Shown here one piece after another: positions 13,850 through 23,808 of a DNA stretch of 64,000 bases. The stretch covers positions 21,872,424 through 21,936,423 of the forward strand of contig CM034599.1 of assembly GCA_020091685.1 (NCBI GenBank), written 5' to 3'. The DNA comes from Lutjanus erythropterus (taxonomy: Eukaryota > Chordata > Actinopteri > Lutjaniformes > Lutjanidae). Each line of letters starts with the position of its first letter. Position 1 is the stretch's first letter. A program made the translations under genes and the position numbers. Below the pieces are notes generated by a model. That model saw only the letters and a program-made list of their open reading frames with translations. It made no database searches and was not told the origin of the DNA.

Positions 13850-14540
13850 ATCAAAACTGTGACCAGTATTAGATTTTTATGGCTGATGCCTCACTATATT
13901 AGGGAGAGAAAAATCTGATACCATTATATTGGCTAATATCACAGTGATCCCTCAAATGTGCTTGTCAAACACTCAAAGACAGATGTAATGGAGGTTGCAT
14001 ATTTTAAATGACATCAGGTCCCAGTAACAGTAAATTTTCACTGGTATTTATAATAATTATAAATGACTATAAATAGAAAAAAGACAAATAGAAAGAATAA
14101 ATATGAATATATTAAATTTAATTCATGAAAGGGGATAAAGTATACACAAAATGCTGCCAATAAAACTAAAAATCAAGCACTAGCCTGACCAATACTGGAT
14201 TTCTGGGGGCCGATACTGATGATAGGGAGTAAAAACATATTACAATCACTATATTTGCTGGTAGTATTTATGTTATTTTATTGTTATTTTATTTTATGGC
14301 CATTTTATTGGATTCTATTTTTCATTTTCTGTTGTGAAGCATTTTGTAACTAGTTTTTAAATAAATGAATATACACAAATACACTATAAAACTAAAATAA
14401 ATAAATAAAACTATAAAAATCTCCATTATGTTCGTTTTTTTGTTTAAAAAAGGTTTTGGAGCATATCAGACAACAGACTAATGTAGCTGTGATAGACCAA
14501 TATTAGCTGAAAAATATTGGTATTGACACATCTGTCTGGC
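13850..14540. repeat. AT-rich probable repeat relics
   Basis: GACCAGTATTAGATTTTTAT, GGCTAATATCACAG, GGGGCCGATACTGATGATAG and GACCAATATTAGCTG are mutually similar and mirrored. AAATGCTGCCAATAAAACTA recurs near 31650 (AAATGCTGCCTATAAAACTA), so these two regions share a diverged repeat. Confidence 0.35.
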
Positions 14541-14819
14541 TCTTGACATACCAAATCTCTCAAACACACACAGACAAAACAGAATACCTAAAAAAGTCTA
14601 ATTTAAAAAAAACAAAAAACAATGAAAAACACGTGCAAAGATTATTTCACTTAACAGTCTTAAATCTGGAAAAATTCAGAATTTTTTTTGAACGCGCCAC
14701 AAGGTCACAATAAATCCACCCCAGACGTCCTGCACATTGTATCCGTAGGAATTCATGTTACAGTTATTTGCGTAAGGGATTTCCCACCTGAATTGAGGCC
14801 TGCTGCTCATTTTCTAAAG

Positions 14820-15040
14820 TTTCATAAATCCTCCTTGTGAGCAACTTGTCTGATTTAAGGCGACGACAGACGCGGGTCCCCCTGGCGCTCTCGAACTTGG
14901 ATTTGTCCCCCAGGCTGAGTCAGCGATCCCGCCTGCTCGCCACTGCGGGGCGTCTGGGCGCTGGAGCGGCGCCTTGAACCCCGCAACAGGCTGTCCTGTC
15001 ACATCCACCCGCTGACTGGAGCCCGGCACGCATGGCCACA
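14820..15040. promoter_or_regulatory. Isolated CpG-rich patch upstream of efna5
   Basis: A GC-rich and CpG-rich stretch of about 220 bases (for example GGAGCGGCGCC, CCACTGCGGGGCG) stands between AT-rich flanks, roughly 600 bases before the promoter region. It could be an alternative or divergent promoter, or the detached edge of the CpG island. The minus strand is open across it, but the predicted product is not recognisable. Confidence 0.35.
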
Positions 15041-15399
15041 TCACCTTTCTGCATTACACCACCCCATAAACCTGTGGGATAGATGTGACCTTTTCTGGAG
15101 TTACATTTCTCATAATTTATATTGCATATTCAGATTTAATGTAGTCCAATTTAATTTTCATATTTAACTTTTTGTTCATGAAGAAAAGGGCCTTGAATTA
15201 CAAAGAAAGGGGAAAGAATGAATAGACAATTTGTTAAATCGGCGAAACATACCAATTACAGCAATTTCTATGTTTTTAAAAATTATATAGGCTATTGTGT
15301 TCTTGACTAATATTCTGATTAGAAATATTATTAATAAGGCTATTTAAACATCCATTTTTTTTTTACTTAAAAAAGTACATTTGAATAGAGTTAAATTAA

Positions 15400-15862
15400 A
15401 GTAACTGGAGGCCGTGCTCTTCTTTGCTCCGCTGCGTCTCTTTGCATGTAATTAAATCGCGTCGTGCGCTCTTATCGCTCGGATCTGACAGAGTCCCTGT
15501 CCTGTGCACCTCTTCCCCCCGTCCCCTTCCAGCTCTCTACCTCTCCGTAATTGAATTAGCTCGGTTTTAGGCGGAGGAGGGGCTTGGCTTTGTTCGAGTG
15601 ACGCCCATTCAAATAATTTCAAACCAATGGGACTATCCCCCGCTCCGCCGTAACCAAACCCACTCTCTCAGTCGGCGTCTGGAGCTGCCTGCCTGCCTTT
15701 GCCCTCACCTTCCTGCGCGTCCCTACCAGGCGTTTTAAACCCAAACACGAGAAAAAGGGGGGAGACTTAACACGACGTGCACATGGGACAACGCAAGATT
15801 TTTTTCATTTCTGTACGTCGCGCCATGGCTTATATATGAGGAGCACACTTTGGGATGCGGAC
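15400..15862 (+). promoter_or_regulatory. efna5: Probable efna5 promoter
   Basis: CpG-richer sequence begins about 1.3 kb before the start codon. Visible sites in order are a POU-like composite (TTTGCATGTAATTAAAT, 15441-15457), a perfect P3 homeodomain palindrome TAATTGAATTA (15548-15558), a GGCGGAGGAGGGG GC-box-like run (about 15571-15583), a CCAAT box (15624-15628) and a TATA-like TATATAT (15831-15837). If the TATA-like element works, transcription would start near 15860-15870. This is inference from motifs and from position relative to exon 1; no start-site data are available. A start further upstream near the CCAAT box is equally possible. Confidence 0.5.
15548..15558. promoter_or_regulatory. 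P3-type palindromic homeodomain site
   Basis: TAATTGAATTA fits TAATYNRATTA exactly, the cooperative dimer site of paired-class homeodomains. It lies about 280 bases upstream of the TATA-like element. Function is inferred. Confidence 0.4.
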
Positions 15863-16698
15863 ATAAACAAGCGTCTCCGCGGAGCGAAGAAGCGCATGAG
15901 AAAACACAACGCTGTCCGTCCGAAGGACTCCTCCCCGCCTCGGCCGTGACACCTCCGGTACACCGCACAGCAAGGATAACAGTCTGTTTTTACACACTGG
16001 AGACGAAACATTACCATTCAGCTGGCTGACTGTATGGCTTTAAAAAGTTGCCTGGAGAACATGGACATCTGACGTGCGCCACACGGCGTCATTGGACACA
16101 TTTTTGGACACACTGAGCCTGTCTCTCTTTGTTTTCCATCAAATCTTGGACTGATAAATCCCTGCGCTTTGGCTCTGGAGTAAGAAGAAGTGTTGAGCAG
16201 TTGTCATTTGCCCTGACACAGGCTACATCCAGTAGCTCCTTGCAGAAGGGCAACATTACCACACCACAGAACAGAAGACACTGCCTGTTGTGCTGCTGCG
16301 CATTTCAGTGTGTGTGTTGATCTCACTGTTTGCGTAGTAGTGGGAGAAACATTTAGTCAGCTCACCATCACGGATGTGTCCGAGCTGACATCCTGCATGA
16401 GATAAAGCCCATGATTCATCTGGACCCTCGCCCTGCATCACAGAGAAAACACCGTGACGCGTTGGTTTTGTAACTTTAAATCTCCGTCAACCTGAGCAAG
16501 TGTCATCTCAAGTGTCCCCTCGCATGGTCACGTCCTCTCTCGTCCCTATGTTGTGCGCATTTGTGTCTGTTTAGCGCCACAAACACTCATGTGAATGAGC
16601 ATCATCATCACCTGTCCCGGTTGAAGCGCCCACACGGTCCAACTCGACTGACTGACCCGACGCTGAAGAGGAATACGTGCCGAAGTTTCGCTGTAGTG
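15863..16698 (+). other. efna5: Presumed 5' leader of efna5 with short upstream ORFs
   Basis: If transcription starts near 15860 the leader is about 840 bases. It then contains complete ATG-initiated uORFs at 15896-15949 (17 codons), 16034-16072 (12), 16374-16388 (4), 16411-16473 (20), 16524-16574 (16) and 16595-16624 (9). All end before the ephrin start and none is in its frame as an extension. The frame immediately upstream of 16699 is open back to about 16561 but without an ATG. A spliced leader or a more 3' start site would remove some of these. Confidence 0.45.
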
Positions 16699-16823
16699 AT
16701 GCTGCAAATGGAAATGGTCCTCTTCGTCTGCCTGGTGCTGTTGATGTGTGTTTTTAGCCAGGAGCCCAGTTCCAAAGTGGTGGCCGACCGCTACGCTGTC
16801 TTCTGGAACCGAACCAACACCAA
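16699..16823 (+). CDS. efna5: Ephrin-A5, coding exon 1 (partial gene; signal peptide and start of the receptor-binding domain)
   Basis: Ephrin-A5 is a GPI-anchored cell-surface ligand for EphA receptor kinases, acting in axon guidance and tissue boundaries. The exon reads 41 codons plus two bases. Residues 7-19 form the hydrophobic core of a signal peptide ending CVFS, with cleavage expected near S20/Q21. Residues 27-36 (VVADRYAVFW) match the first strand of the ephrin fold, and N37-R38-T39 is an N-glycosylation sequon at the place where human EFNA5 has NSS. The length to the splice junction equals human exon 1, and the junction splits codon 42 in phase 2 as in human. The ATG at 16699 is the first ATG in this frame after an upstream stretch without any; it has G at -3. 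The MCVFSQ-P-SK-VADRYAV pattern separates it from ephrin-A1 to A4. Whether it is efna5a or efna5b cannot be told. Later exons lie beyond 64000. Confidence 0.92.
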
Positions 16824-16829
16824 GTAAGT
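16824..16829 (+). other. efna5: Splice donor of efna5 intron 1
   Basis: GTAAGT follows CCAA at the end of the exon, an almost perfect U1 donor. It leaves two bases of codon 42 on exon 1, the same phase as the human gene. No other GT nearby keeps both homology and phase. Confidence 0.9.
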
Positions 16830-19800
16830 GGCCCCCTCGCCGGGCAGGTTTACCGCGGAGAGTCGGCGGTGTTCCGGCTCCTCCTCGCATCTGCATGAAC
16901 CGCGGGGTTCGCAGGCTTGATGCTGGACCACATCGGTGTTTATTCTCCGCAGTAAGGGCAGAATGCCAGTAGCTGTAGGTACAGGGTATAGCCGAGGACA
17001 GGAACAGGAGTGTAAAAGGCTGCTGTGTCTTATTTCCAATACGTGGGTGCTCATTAACAGCGCGTCCCCCGAGGAAACTGTAGATCAAACCGTGCGTTTT
17101 AAGTAAGGCCTGGATATATCATTCACCGCCTGGTGTTGCATCGCTTTGCCCACTGTCAGTATTGTCCAGATAGGTGAATTCACCATTTCACTGTGAGTTA
17201 TCCAGCTGTAAGTACAGGGAGCTGGAACAGGCTGTAAAACCCGGAGCTTTATCTTGTTTCTCTGCCCGGCGGACTCAGGCTGGGTGTTTGGACGACCCCA
17301 CTGGACCCATTAACACCAGTATCTGACTGGTCTCAAACACCAGCAAATAAGCACTAAGTCCATGAAATGTGCCCAGTTATTTACCTACTTCACACTGCGT
17401 AGCCTTGTTTCTGAAAACTTCAGCTGAAGGCCAAACGTCTTGTACATTAAGGTCTGCTGCTGTATGTGCTTCTCTATTTACTAGCCAACTAGCGATACTA
17501 AATGTAGGCAGTCAGAGCTTAATGTTTCAGTCAATATTAAACAGCTCCCGCAAGAAATTCAGTACAGTTTTCCATAACTCAATTTATGAGCATACAACGG
17601 TCTCAGTACACGTAAAAGCACATTAAGGAGTACTTCATGAATATTATGAAGGCACCATGGCAATCAAATGACTGAAAATTACACATTTTTGAGCAACCGA
17701 CACACAGAAGCTGAAGCACCAGTGGAATATTATGGTGATTTTTTTTTTTACATTAGAGTATGTCAGGGGTTATTACTATTTCTAATCTTTAAAATAGTTT
17801 TAAAATAACTTTTTATCCAAATAAATGTTTTCTTGAGTAGCTGAGAGCATTTTATTCAATTTTGTTAAGTTTTCACTGGTATTTGAATTAAGCAGTCTAT
17901 TGTGTAGTTTAAAAATGGTCAGGGTGTTTTAAGCTATTGAGAACAAATAATAAATTAAACCTTAAATAATGTAAATAAATTCTGGAGCAAAAAACCCAAT
18001 GTAGCGCAGCTGAATAAAACTGTAAAAAAGGGTTTTATTCCATGAAGTGTAGTGATCGCTGCATAGTATGAAAACCATGAACTGTCCCATTCAAAAGTTT
18101 TGAAAACTTTAACTCTGTGTCACAGTATGTGGCTCACTCATTTGAACTCGAAAAAGCTCCCCTAAGTGAAACTTTGAAATATTGAAATTAAATTGTTTTT
18201 TTTATAATTTTACATTTTGTGAGCATGAATGGTGGCTCATTCAAAAATGGCACAAGAGTTACAAAATAAAATTATTGAATCAGTTAATGTAAATATTCTC
18301 AAATGTTTTAGGAATAAAAATCTTTTCACTTTTCTTTTATATTAATAAAATGACAGGTGTGTGTGTTCAACATAAGACTCAGCACTGTTAGTTAAGTGAG
18401 GATTTTCTGTGCTGTTGACTCAGATGGAAGGCGCCAGAGAACGCCAGCAAAGTTACAATAAAAGTTTTTAGATGTGCAGTCAGAGCCCTCTCTGCTCAGA
18501 CAACCTCGAGTCCACCTCAGTGCTCAGTGTACATGTTTATCGAGACAGAGTCTCCCACCGAAAGTCCCTCATGGAGTCAGACTGTGCAGCCTTGTCTCGG
18601 GCTTATTAAGTCTAAACACTGCTGGTAGAGTTTACAGAGATCTTTCACTCAACTGCCAACAGCACTTAGTATTTGTTGAATAAAATCCACAGCTTAGCTT
18701 CCAAGTGCACACAAAGCCATTAATAGCACATGGTGAATTTGTTGCACAACTATTTATATTCAGTTTGAAGTTTCGGAAAACATGATTTATTGCTTGAAGC
18801 AATTAGTGGTCAGGGGTACAAACGGAGGCTGACTGTAAGCCCTCTCCTGAAGCCGGGGCCAGTCTAGCGGGGTGCGTAGATTCTCGGCCCTGATATACCG
18901 TAGACCATGACTGTTGTGGTCTGGGTCTCTACCCTGGCTGTTTATTTATGGAGCGCTTTCTTCAATAGAGGCAAACACAATTTTGAGTTTCGATTTTGAT
19001 TTCTACTGTTGATAGACATACTTTCATTAGACAGTACATTTTCTTTTTCAACAAAAAAGTTTTGACTTGTCTCGCCACTCAGTTAACTTGATATCTTCCA
19101 GATGTGCTGACAAGTTTTCTCAGTTAGAGCGGAGTAAAAAAAAGTGTAGTTAGAAGGGGGGGAAAAGGGAAATTTAAGTAAAACTACTGTTAATCTTAGA
19201 TGTGACACACTAACACTGACAGAAAGAGAACTTTGTGATCTGCTTAGCTGCATACATACTGTGCCTTTTACCCTCTTTGGGTCCCACAGTAAAATCAGAG
19301 AAATAGATAGCTTCCCGAGCCTCATCCGTCTCTGAAGCTCTGACTTGCCTGAAGAAAGGAAACAGGTTTTCTGTAATGCTGCTAACAGCAGTCACTCCGT
19401 TCTACTTACTCTAAATAGAGTTTGTTTGACTCCCACCCCTGCAGGGCTGAGGCAGGAAGCCAGAAAGGTAACATAACAGCAGAGAGGAGACGGAGAGAGG
19501 CAGAGATAGCAAACTTGTCTTATTGATGACTCAGTTAATAAATATTGAGTCCCTTTCTTCATGCATTACTGTAGAAAGCTGGTGTGGCACTGTAACGTAA
19601 CTTGCTTGCGTGTGCCTTTGTTCTGAGGCTTTACAGTTACACCGAAAGTATGACTGCTCCGAGAAAACACCCCATGCACATAAACAGGCACATGTTACTT
19701 TATGATAGCAATAAATTCAAACTAATAATCTAATTTGTCGTGATGAATGTTAGCAGGCAACATAAAGGATAATTTCTATGTTTTTACTTCTGCTCTGGCT

Positions 19801-21073
19801 CTTTCTTTACATTCTTTCTTGTTGTCTAAGGGCTCATTTTACTGCCTCCAGAAAAAGCCATTTGCCACCATTCATTTTTGCACCGTATGAAGCTGCGCCT
19901 TCCACAGACTTGAAAATTGCCCCAGCTAGATAATCCATCAAACTAAAGCTGTAGTTTGAGTTCGGTCTTGTCACAAAATCTGTTTTGCTTTTAATTCATT
20001 GTGCCCAAGTTGGATCGGCGTGTGCAATACGTTCTGCTCTGCTTACTCACTTAATCACCTGAAATGCACAGGAAGAAATGAAAACCTCCACATGGAAATA
20101 ACTGAAAACTGTTTAACTCACAAACTTTGTCACATCTGTTTCCTTTTTTTTTGCCTAACTACAATTAATTTGAAGTTTAAAACTGATTTAAAAGTGACCA
20201 AAAGAAGAACATATTAAATTCTCTCATTGCATGTGACATTTAGTGAAAAATGATGGGAGGCAGTGTGAACTAGACGTAGACAAAAATAAGCAAAAGGGCA
20301 AGAAACTCATGGAGTCACTTCTACGATTGTTTGAGTCACCAGTAGACAAAACACACTGGTGTGGACAATTTTACAGCTCGGTCTGCCAGTAGGACTGAAT
20401 AGATGATCTCAGATAAGGACGTTTTGTATTTGAAATGGAACTTTTTGTTAGCGAAAATGTTGTTGCAGGTTAGAATTTCTTCTGTTTGGTTTTCCAGCTG
20501 TTGGAATTATGAGTAATTGGTAGATTAGTGTGGAATTTTCTATTAGTTTAGTGTATTGTAATTTGTGTTGATGGTGGCACAGTCACCAGTTTGTGCTGGG
20601 TGTCTGTGTTGTTGGTGTCTGGGGCAGGGGCTGAGGGGATTTCCATGCTGTTTTGTTGGCTTCAGTCCACCGTTGTGTATCACAACTTCAGCATGAAGCC
20701 AGAAACTTGCTAACTGGTGTATTTTTCTGAATATCTGAATATCTTTACCTCTCTCCCTTTCTGTTTTTTAACACATGCACACTTTTTTTCTTTTAGTTCC
20801 CTGTGGTTTAGATTTTCCTACAGTTTTTCTCATGGTGTCTTAACGTACACGTTTAACATTTTGCCCATCGTAAAGTTATTTTGAGAGACAGTTTAGTTAA
20901 GTTTTGTCTGTCCTCAGAGAGTTCCTTCAGCTTGAAATCGTTTAAAATACATTTCTCTCTGTGGATTTGACCCTCTGCTATCTCTCCGACTGTCTTTGCT
21001 TGTGAGTATTTATTCTAATGAAGGGACAGACAGTGGCTCTAATGATGTCTCAGCTGTAATGCCGAAGAGACGG

Positions 21074-21230
21074 CCCTTTCCTTCCCTTCTCCCCCCCTCT
21101 GCCCTTTCTTCTTCCCCATATCCCTCCTCGCCTTTCCCCCGTGTTGCCTCTCGGCGCTCTCTGCCTCTCCCCGTCTCTTTCTCTCTCCCTCCTTCCGTCC
21201 CCTCGTTCTCTCACTGTCTCTCCTTGCCCG
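21074..21230. repeat. CT-rich polypyrimidine tract
   Basis: Over 150 bases almost entirely C and T on the + strand (CCTTCCCTTCTCCCCCCC and onward). It produces long false frames on both strands. Confidence 0.85.
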
Positions 21231-21742
21231 GCACAGAAAATGAATGAATACAATTAGATATTTCGGGAGTCCCTCCACGGTTGATGGTGGAGAAAGACGC
21301 GCAGAGGTCAGGCGCACTCTGAGAGGAGCTCAGGGAGGGGTCACACACATATGGCGAGGAATAACGAAGCAGAAAGTTGGCCTGTGAATGACAAACTAGT
21401 AACTAGAACTCTCCTTGAAGTGGAGGGTGTTATTAACATAAACAGTTTGATGCGGTTGTGGTCATGTAAATTGCTCAAGGTGATTTGTATTTCACTGCAT
21501 AATTTGTAGCTGAGCAAACAGCCTGGAAAGCATTTTTCTAACGTGCTGCGTGGTGTTGTAGTTTTTACATTTTTATTCTCACTATGTACTGTAACTGGAG
21601 GCTTACGTCCTGTATAGTTGTGTCACTGGTATCGAAGACAACTTTCTTTTGTTACAGTCGTGTCTGGCTTGTCTTTGTCTCTGCGTATGACCGTGCAGGA
21701 GCGTGTGTGCATGCAATGTACCAAATAAGCCATATGGACGTA

Positions 21743-22459
21743 CTAGGGCTGGGCAATAAAGTGAAATTATATTGATACTGTGATATGAGGCTAGATGTCG
21801 TCTCAGATTTTGGATGTTGTATGTGTAAATGTATTTTTTTCCCTGGTTTTAAAGGGTGCATTACAGTAAACTGGTGTTACCAAACTGTTCTAGCTGTTCT
21901 ATTATTTTTCTTTACCCACATGGACGAGCCACATGACTGATGACTCTTTATCAAAAATCTCATTAACATTTTGTGAAAGTACCAATAGCTAATTCTACAA
22001 TATTGTTGCGATATCAATATTTAGATATTTGGTCAAAAAATATTGCCATATTTGATTTTGTTCATATTGCTCAGAACCAAAGCCACTACACGTAGAAGTT
22101 CTGCATTCTAAACCTTAATAAAAGTGTCTATACAATTGCAAAATTTACTTAAAGTACTCACTGTGTAAAATGGTCCCTTTCAGAGTTTTAATATTGTATA
22201 AAATGGTTTATTTTTTGATTAATACTACTTCTGCATTAATGTGTATGTTGCATTTTACTGCTGTAGAGCTCATTTGAACTACTTTATATACTGTTGGGTA
22301 GTTTAATCTCCACAAGATCATCATATGTTTGTACTACTTGGGAATTTACGGTCTGTTACTTTGGAGAAAATGTGTATCGAGATATATATACCGTATATCA
22401 CAAAATAACCAAAAAATATTGTAAGCCAAAAATTTGTGAGCCATATTGCACAGCCCTAG
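21743..22459. mobile_element. hAT-like non-autonomous element, apparently composite
   Basis: The ends CTAGGGCTGGGCAATA (21743-21758) and TATTGCACAGCCCTAG (22444-22459) are 16-bp inverted repeats with one mismatch, the style of non-autonomous fish hAT-like elements. The first ~330 bases resemble one such element that would normally end near TTCATATTGCTCAG (about 22060-22073). From about 22100 to 22370 a different repeat (TTAATGTGTATGTTGCATTT, GTTGGGTAGTTTAATCT) appears to be inserted. No clear 8-bp target duplication is visible. No transposase frame. Confidence 0.6.
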
Positions 22460-23509
22460 GTGATATAGGACTTGTTTCCTCTCCTTCAGACTCATAGATA
22501 CCAGATGCATTACAAGTTTCTCCCCTGGACCTCTCATTACCTGTCACAGACCAGTGGGACATGAATAAATGTCTGCGCTTGTATGCATGTGGGTGTGCGA
22601 ATGCTGACTGTACACTAACAAAGGCACGTACGCATGGAGCTGGAAGGTTGGTCCACACACCCATCTGCCTCTAATAGATAAGAAAATGATATTTTATAAC
22701 ATGACCTTATCTTTATAATTCAAATGGGGAAAACCTGTAATTTCTGAAAATCAAGTTTGTATTGCCTTTGATAGCTAAAGTGGGTACTTTCTGACCCCAT
22801 GCTAGTCTCTCCTGTTCCCCTTATCATTTTTCTACTGACTCGTTCAGAGCTGTGTTTTACTCTATCTACTGCTCTGGCTCTGGCTCTCTCCCTCCGTCTC
22901 TCTGTCTGAGGGCTGATTAGTTCTCGTTAATGACCCCTCGCTCTGTCATTCTTTTATGCCTGTGGCATTGGCGAGCGCAAGCACCGACCGAGCTGCGGGG
23001 ACAGCGAGTGGAGGAGACACAAAGAGAGCGAGGCAGAGGGTATAGAAAAATACAAACACAGGACCTGACGGAGAACCAGCAGCACTGTAATGATGGCGTT
23101 GTGCGATGTAATACTTCTATTAGGTTTAAATGGCACTCTGTGTTTTCTCACCAGACCTGTAAATGCACTTTCCATTTAAATTAGATTTTTTTTTTCTATT
23201 AACTAGAAAATGAGCCCAGCAGGCAGTAGTCAATGCTTAGTCAATGTGCTTGGCAGAGCAGCTGTTCTTCAGCGCGCGGTGGAAGAGGGGGAGGACTCTT
23301 GGCCGTGACCCTTGTGGACTTGCTATGCGGCGGACAGAAGCAGCCCTGTCGCCGGGGGTGCCTGGTGGTCAGGCTGGAGTCTTGGATATGCTAATTCAAC
23401 TGAAGTAAAGGCAGTGTACAACTGGAAGGAAAAGGGAAAAGACATTCTCAACATGAATATATGTGTGTTTGTGTGATATACATACATATATATATATATA
23501 AATCGACTT

Positions 23510-23808
23510 AGTTTGGCAGCACTAGCAATTATTTTCAGTATCGATTAATCTGTAGATTAATTTTTCTTGATTAATTGACTAGTTATTTGGTTCAGAAAAT
23601 GGTGAAAAATGTTGGTCACTGTTGGTCCAGAGTTCAAGTTAAATGCCAAATGTCTTGTTTTGTCCACAACCCAAAGATATTCAGTTTCAAATGAGAGAAA
23701 TTTAGAGATTTTCATTAAAAACGTCTCAAAATGATTAATTGATGATCAGAATACTTGGCAATTAATTTAAAAGATAATCGATTAATGGATTAATTGTTTC
23801 AGCTGTAA
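23510..23808. repeat. ATCGATTAAT-type dispersed element, copy 1 (family C)
   Basis: Starts GGCAGCACTAGCAATTATTT and ends TAATTGTTTCAGCTGTA. It has mirrored TATCGATTAATCTGTAGATT and AATCGATTAATGGATTAAT near the ends and the internal GTTTTGTCCACAACCCAAAG. The same family appears at 39285-39463 and 40839-41643. Confidence 0.6.

Larger units (their letters stand above)
1..15400. other. Upstream intergenic region of efna5, no gene seen
   Basis: No open frame here resembles a known protein, and none has exon-like structure with good splice signals. The region contains inverted-repeat elements at 2105-2893, 2894-3130, 7880-8640 and 9568-10357, a CpG-rich patch near 14820-15040, and otherwise unique AT-rich sequence. 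Blocks such as 3131-7880, 10360-13800 and 15045-15400 hold nothing I can name, apart from the possible conserved blocks listed separately. Confidence 0.6.

Noticed and set aside
16561..16698. Possible N-terminal extension of ephrin-A5
   Set aside because: The frame is open but has no ATG upstream of 16699; it would need a TTG start, and the signal peptide at 16699 aligns with the known family start.
16546..17088. Minus-strand open frame of 180 codons, the longest in the window
   Set aside because: It is antisense to efna5 exon 1 and the donor, lies in GC-rich DNA where stops are rare, and its product has no recognisable domain.
21039..21317. Arg/Glu-rich minus-strand frames
   Set aside because: They are produced by the CT-rich tract at 21074-21230.
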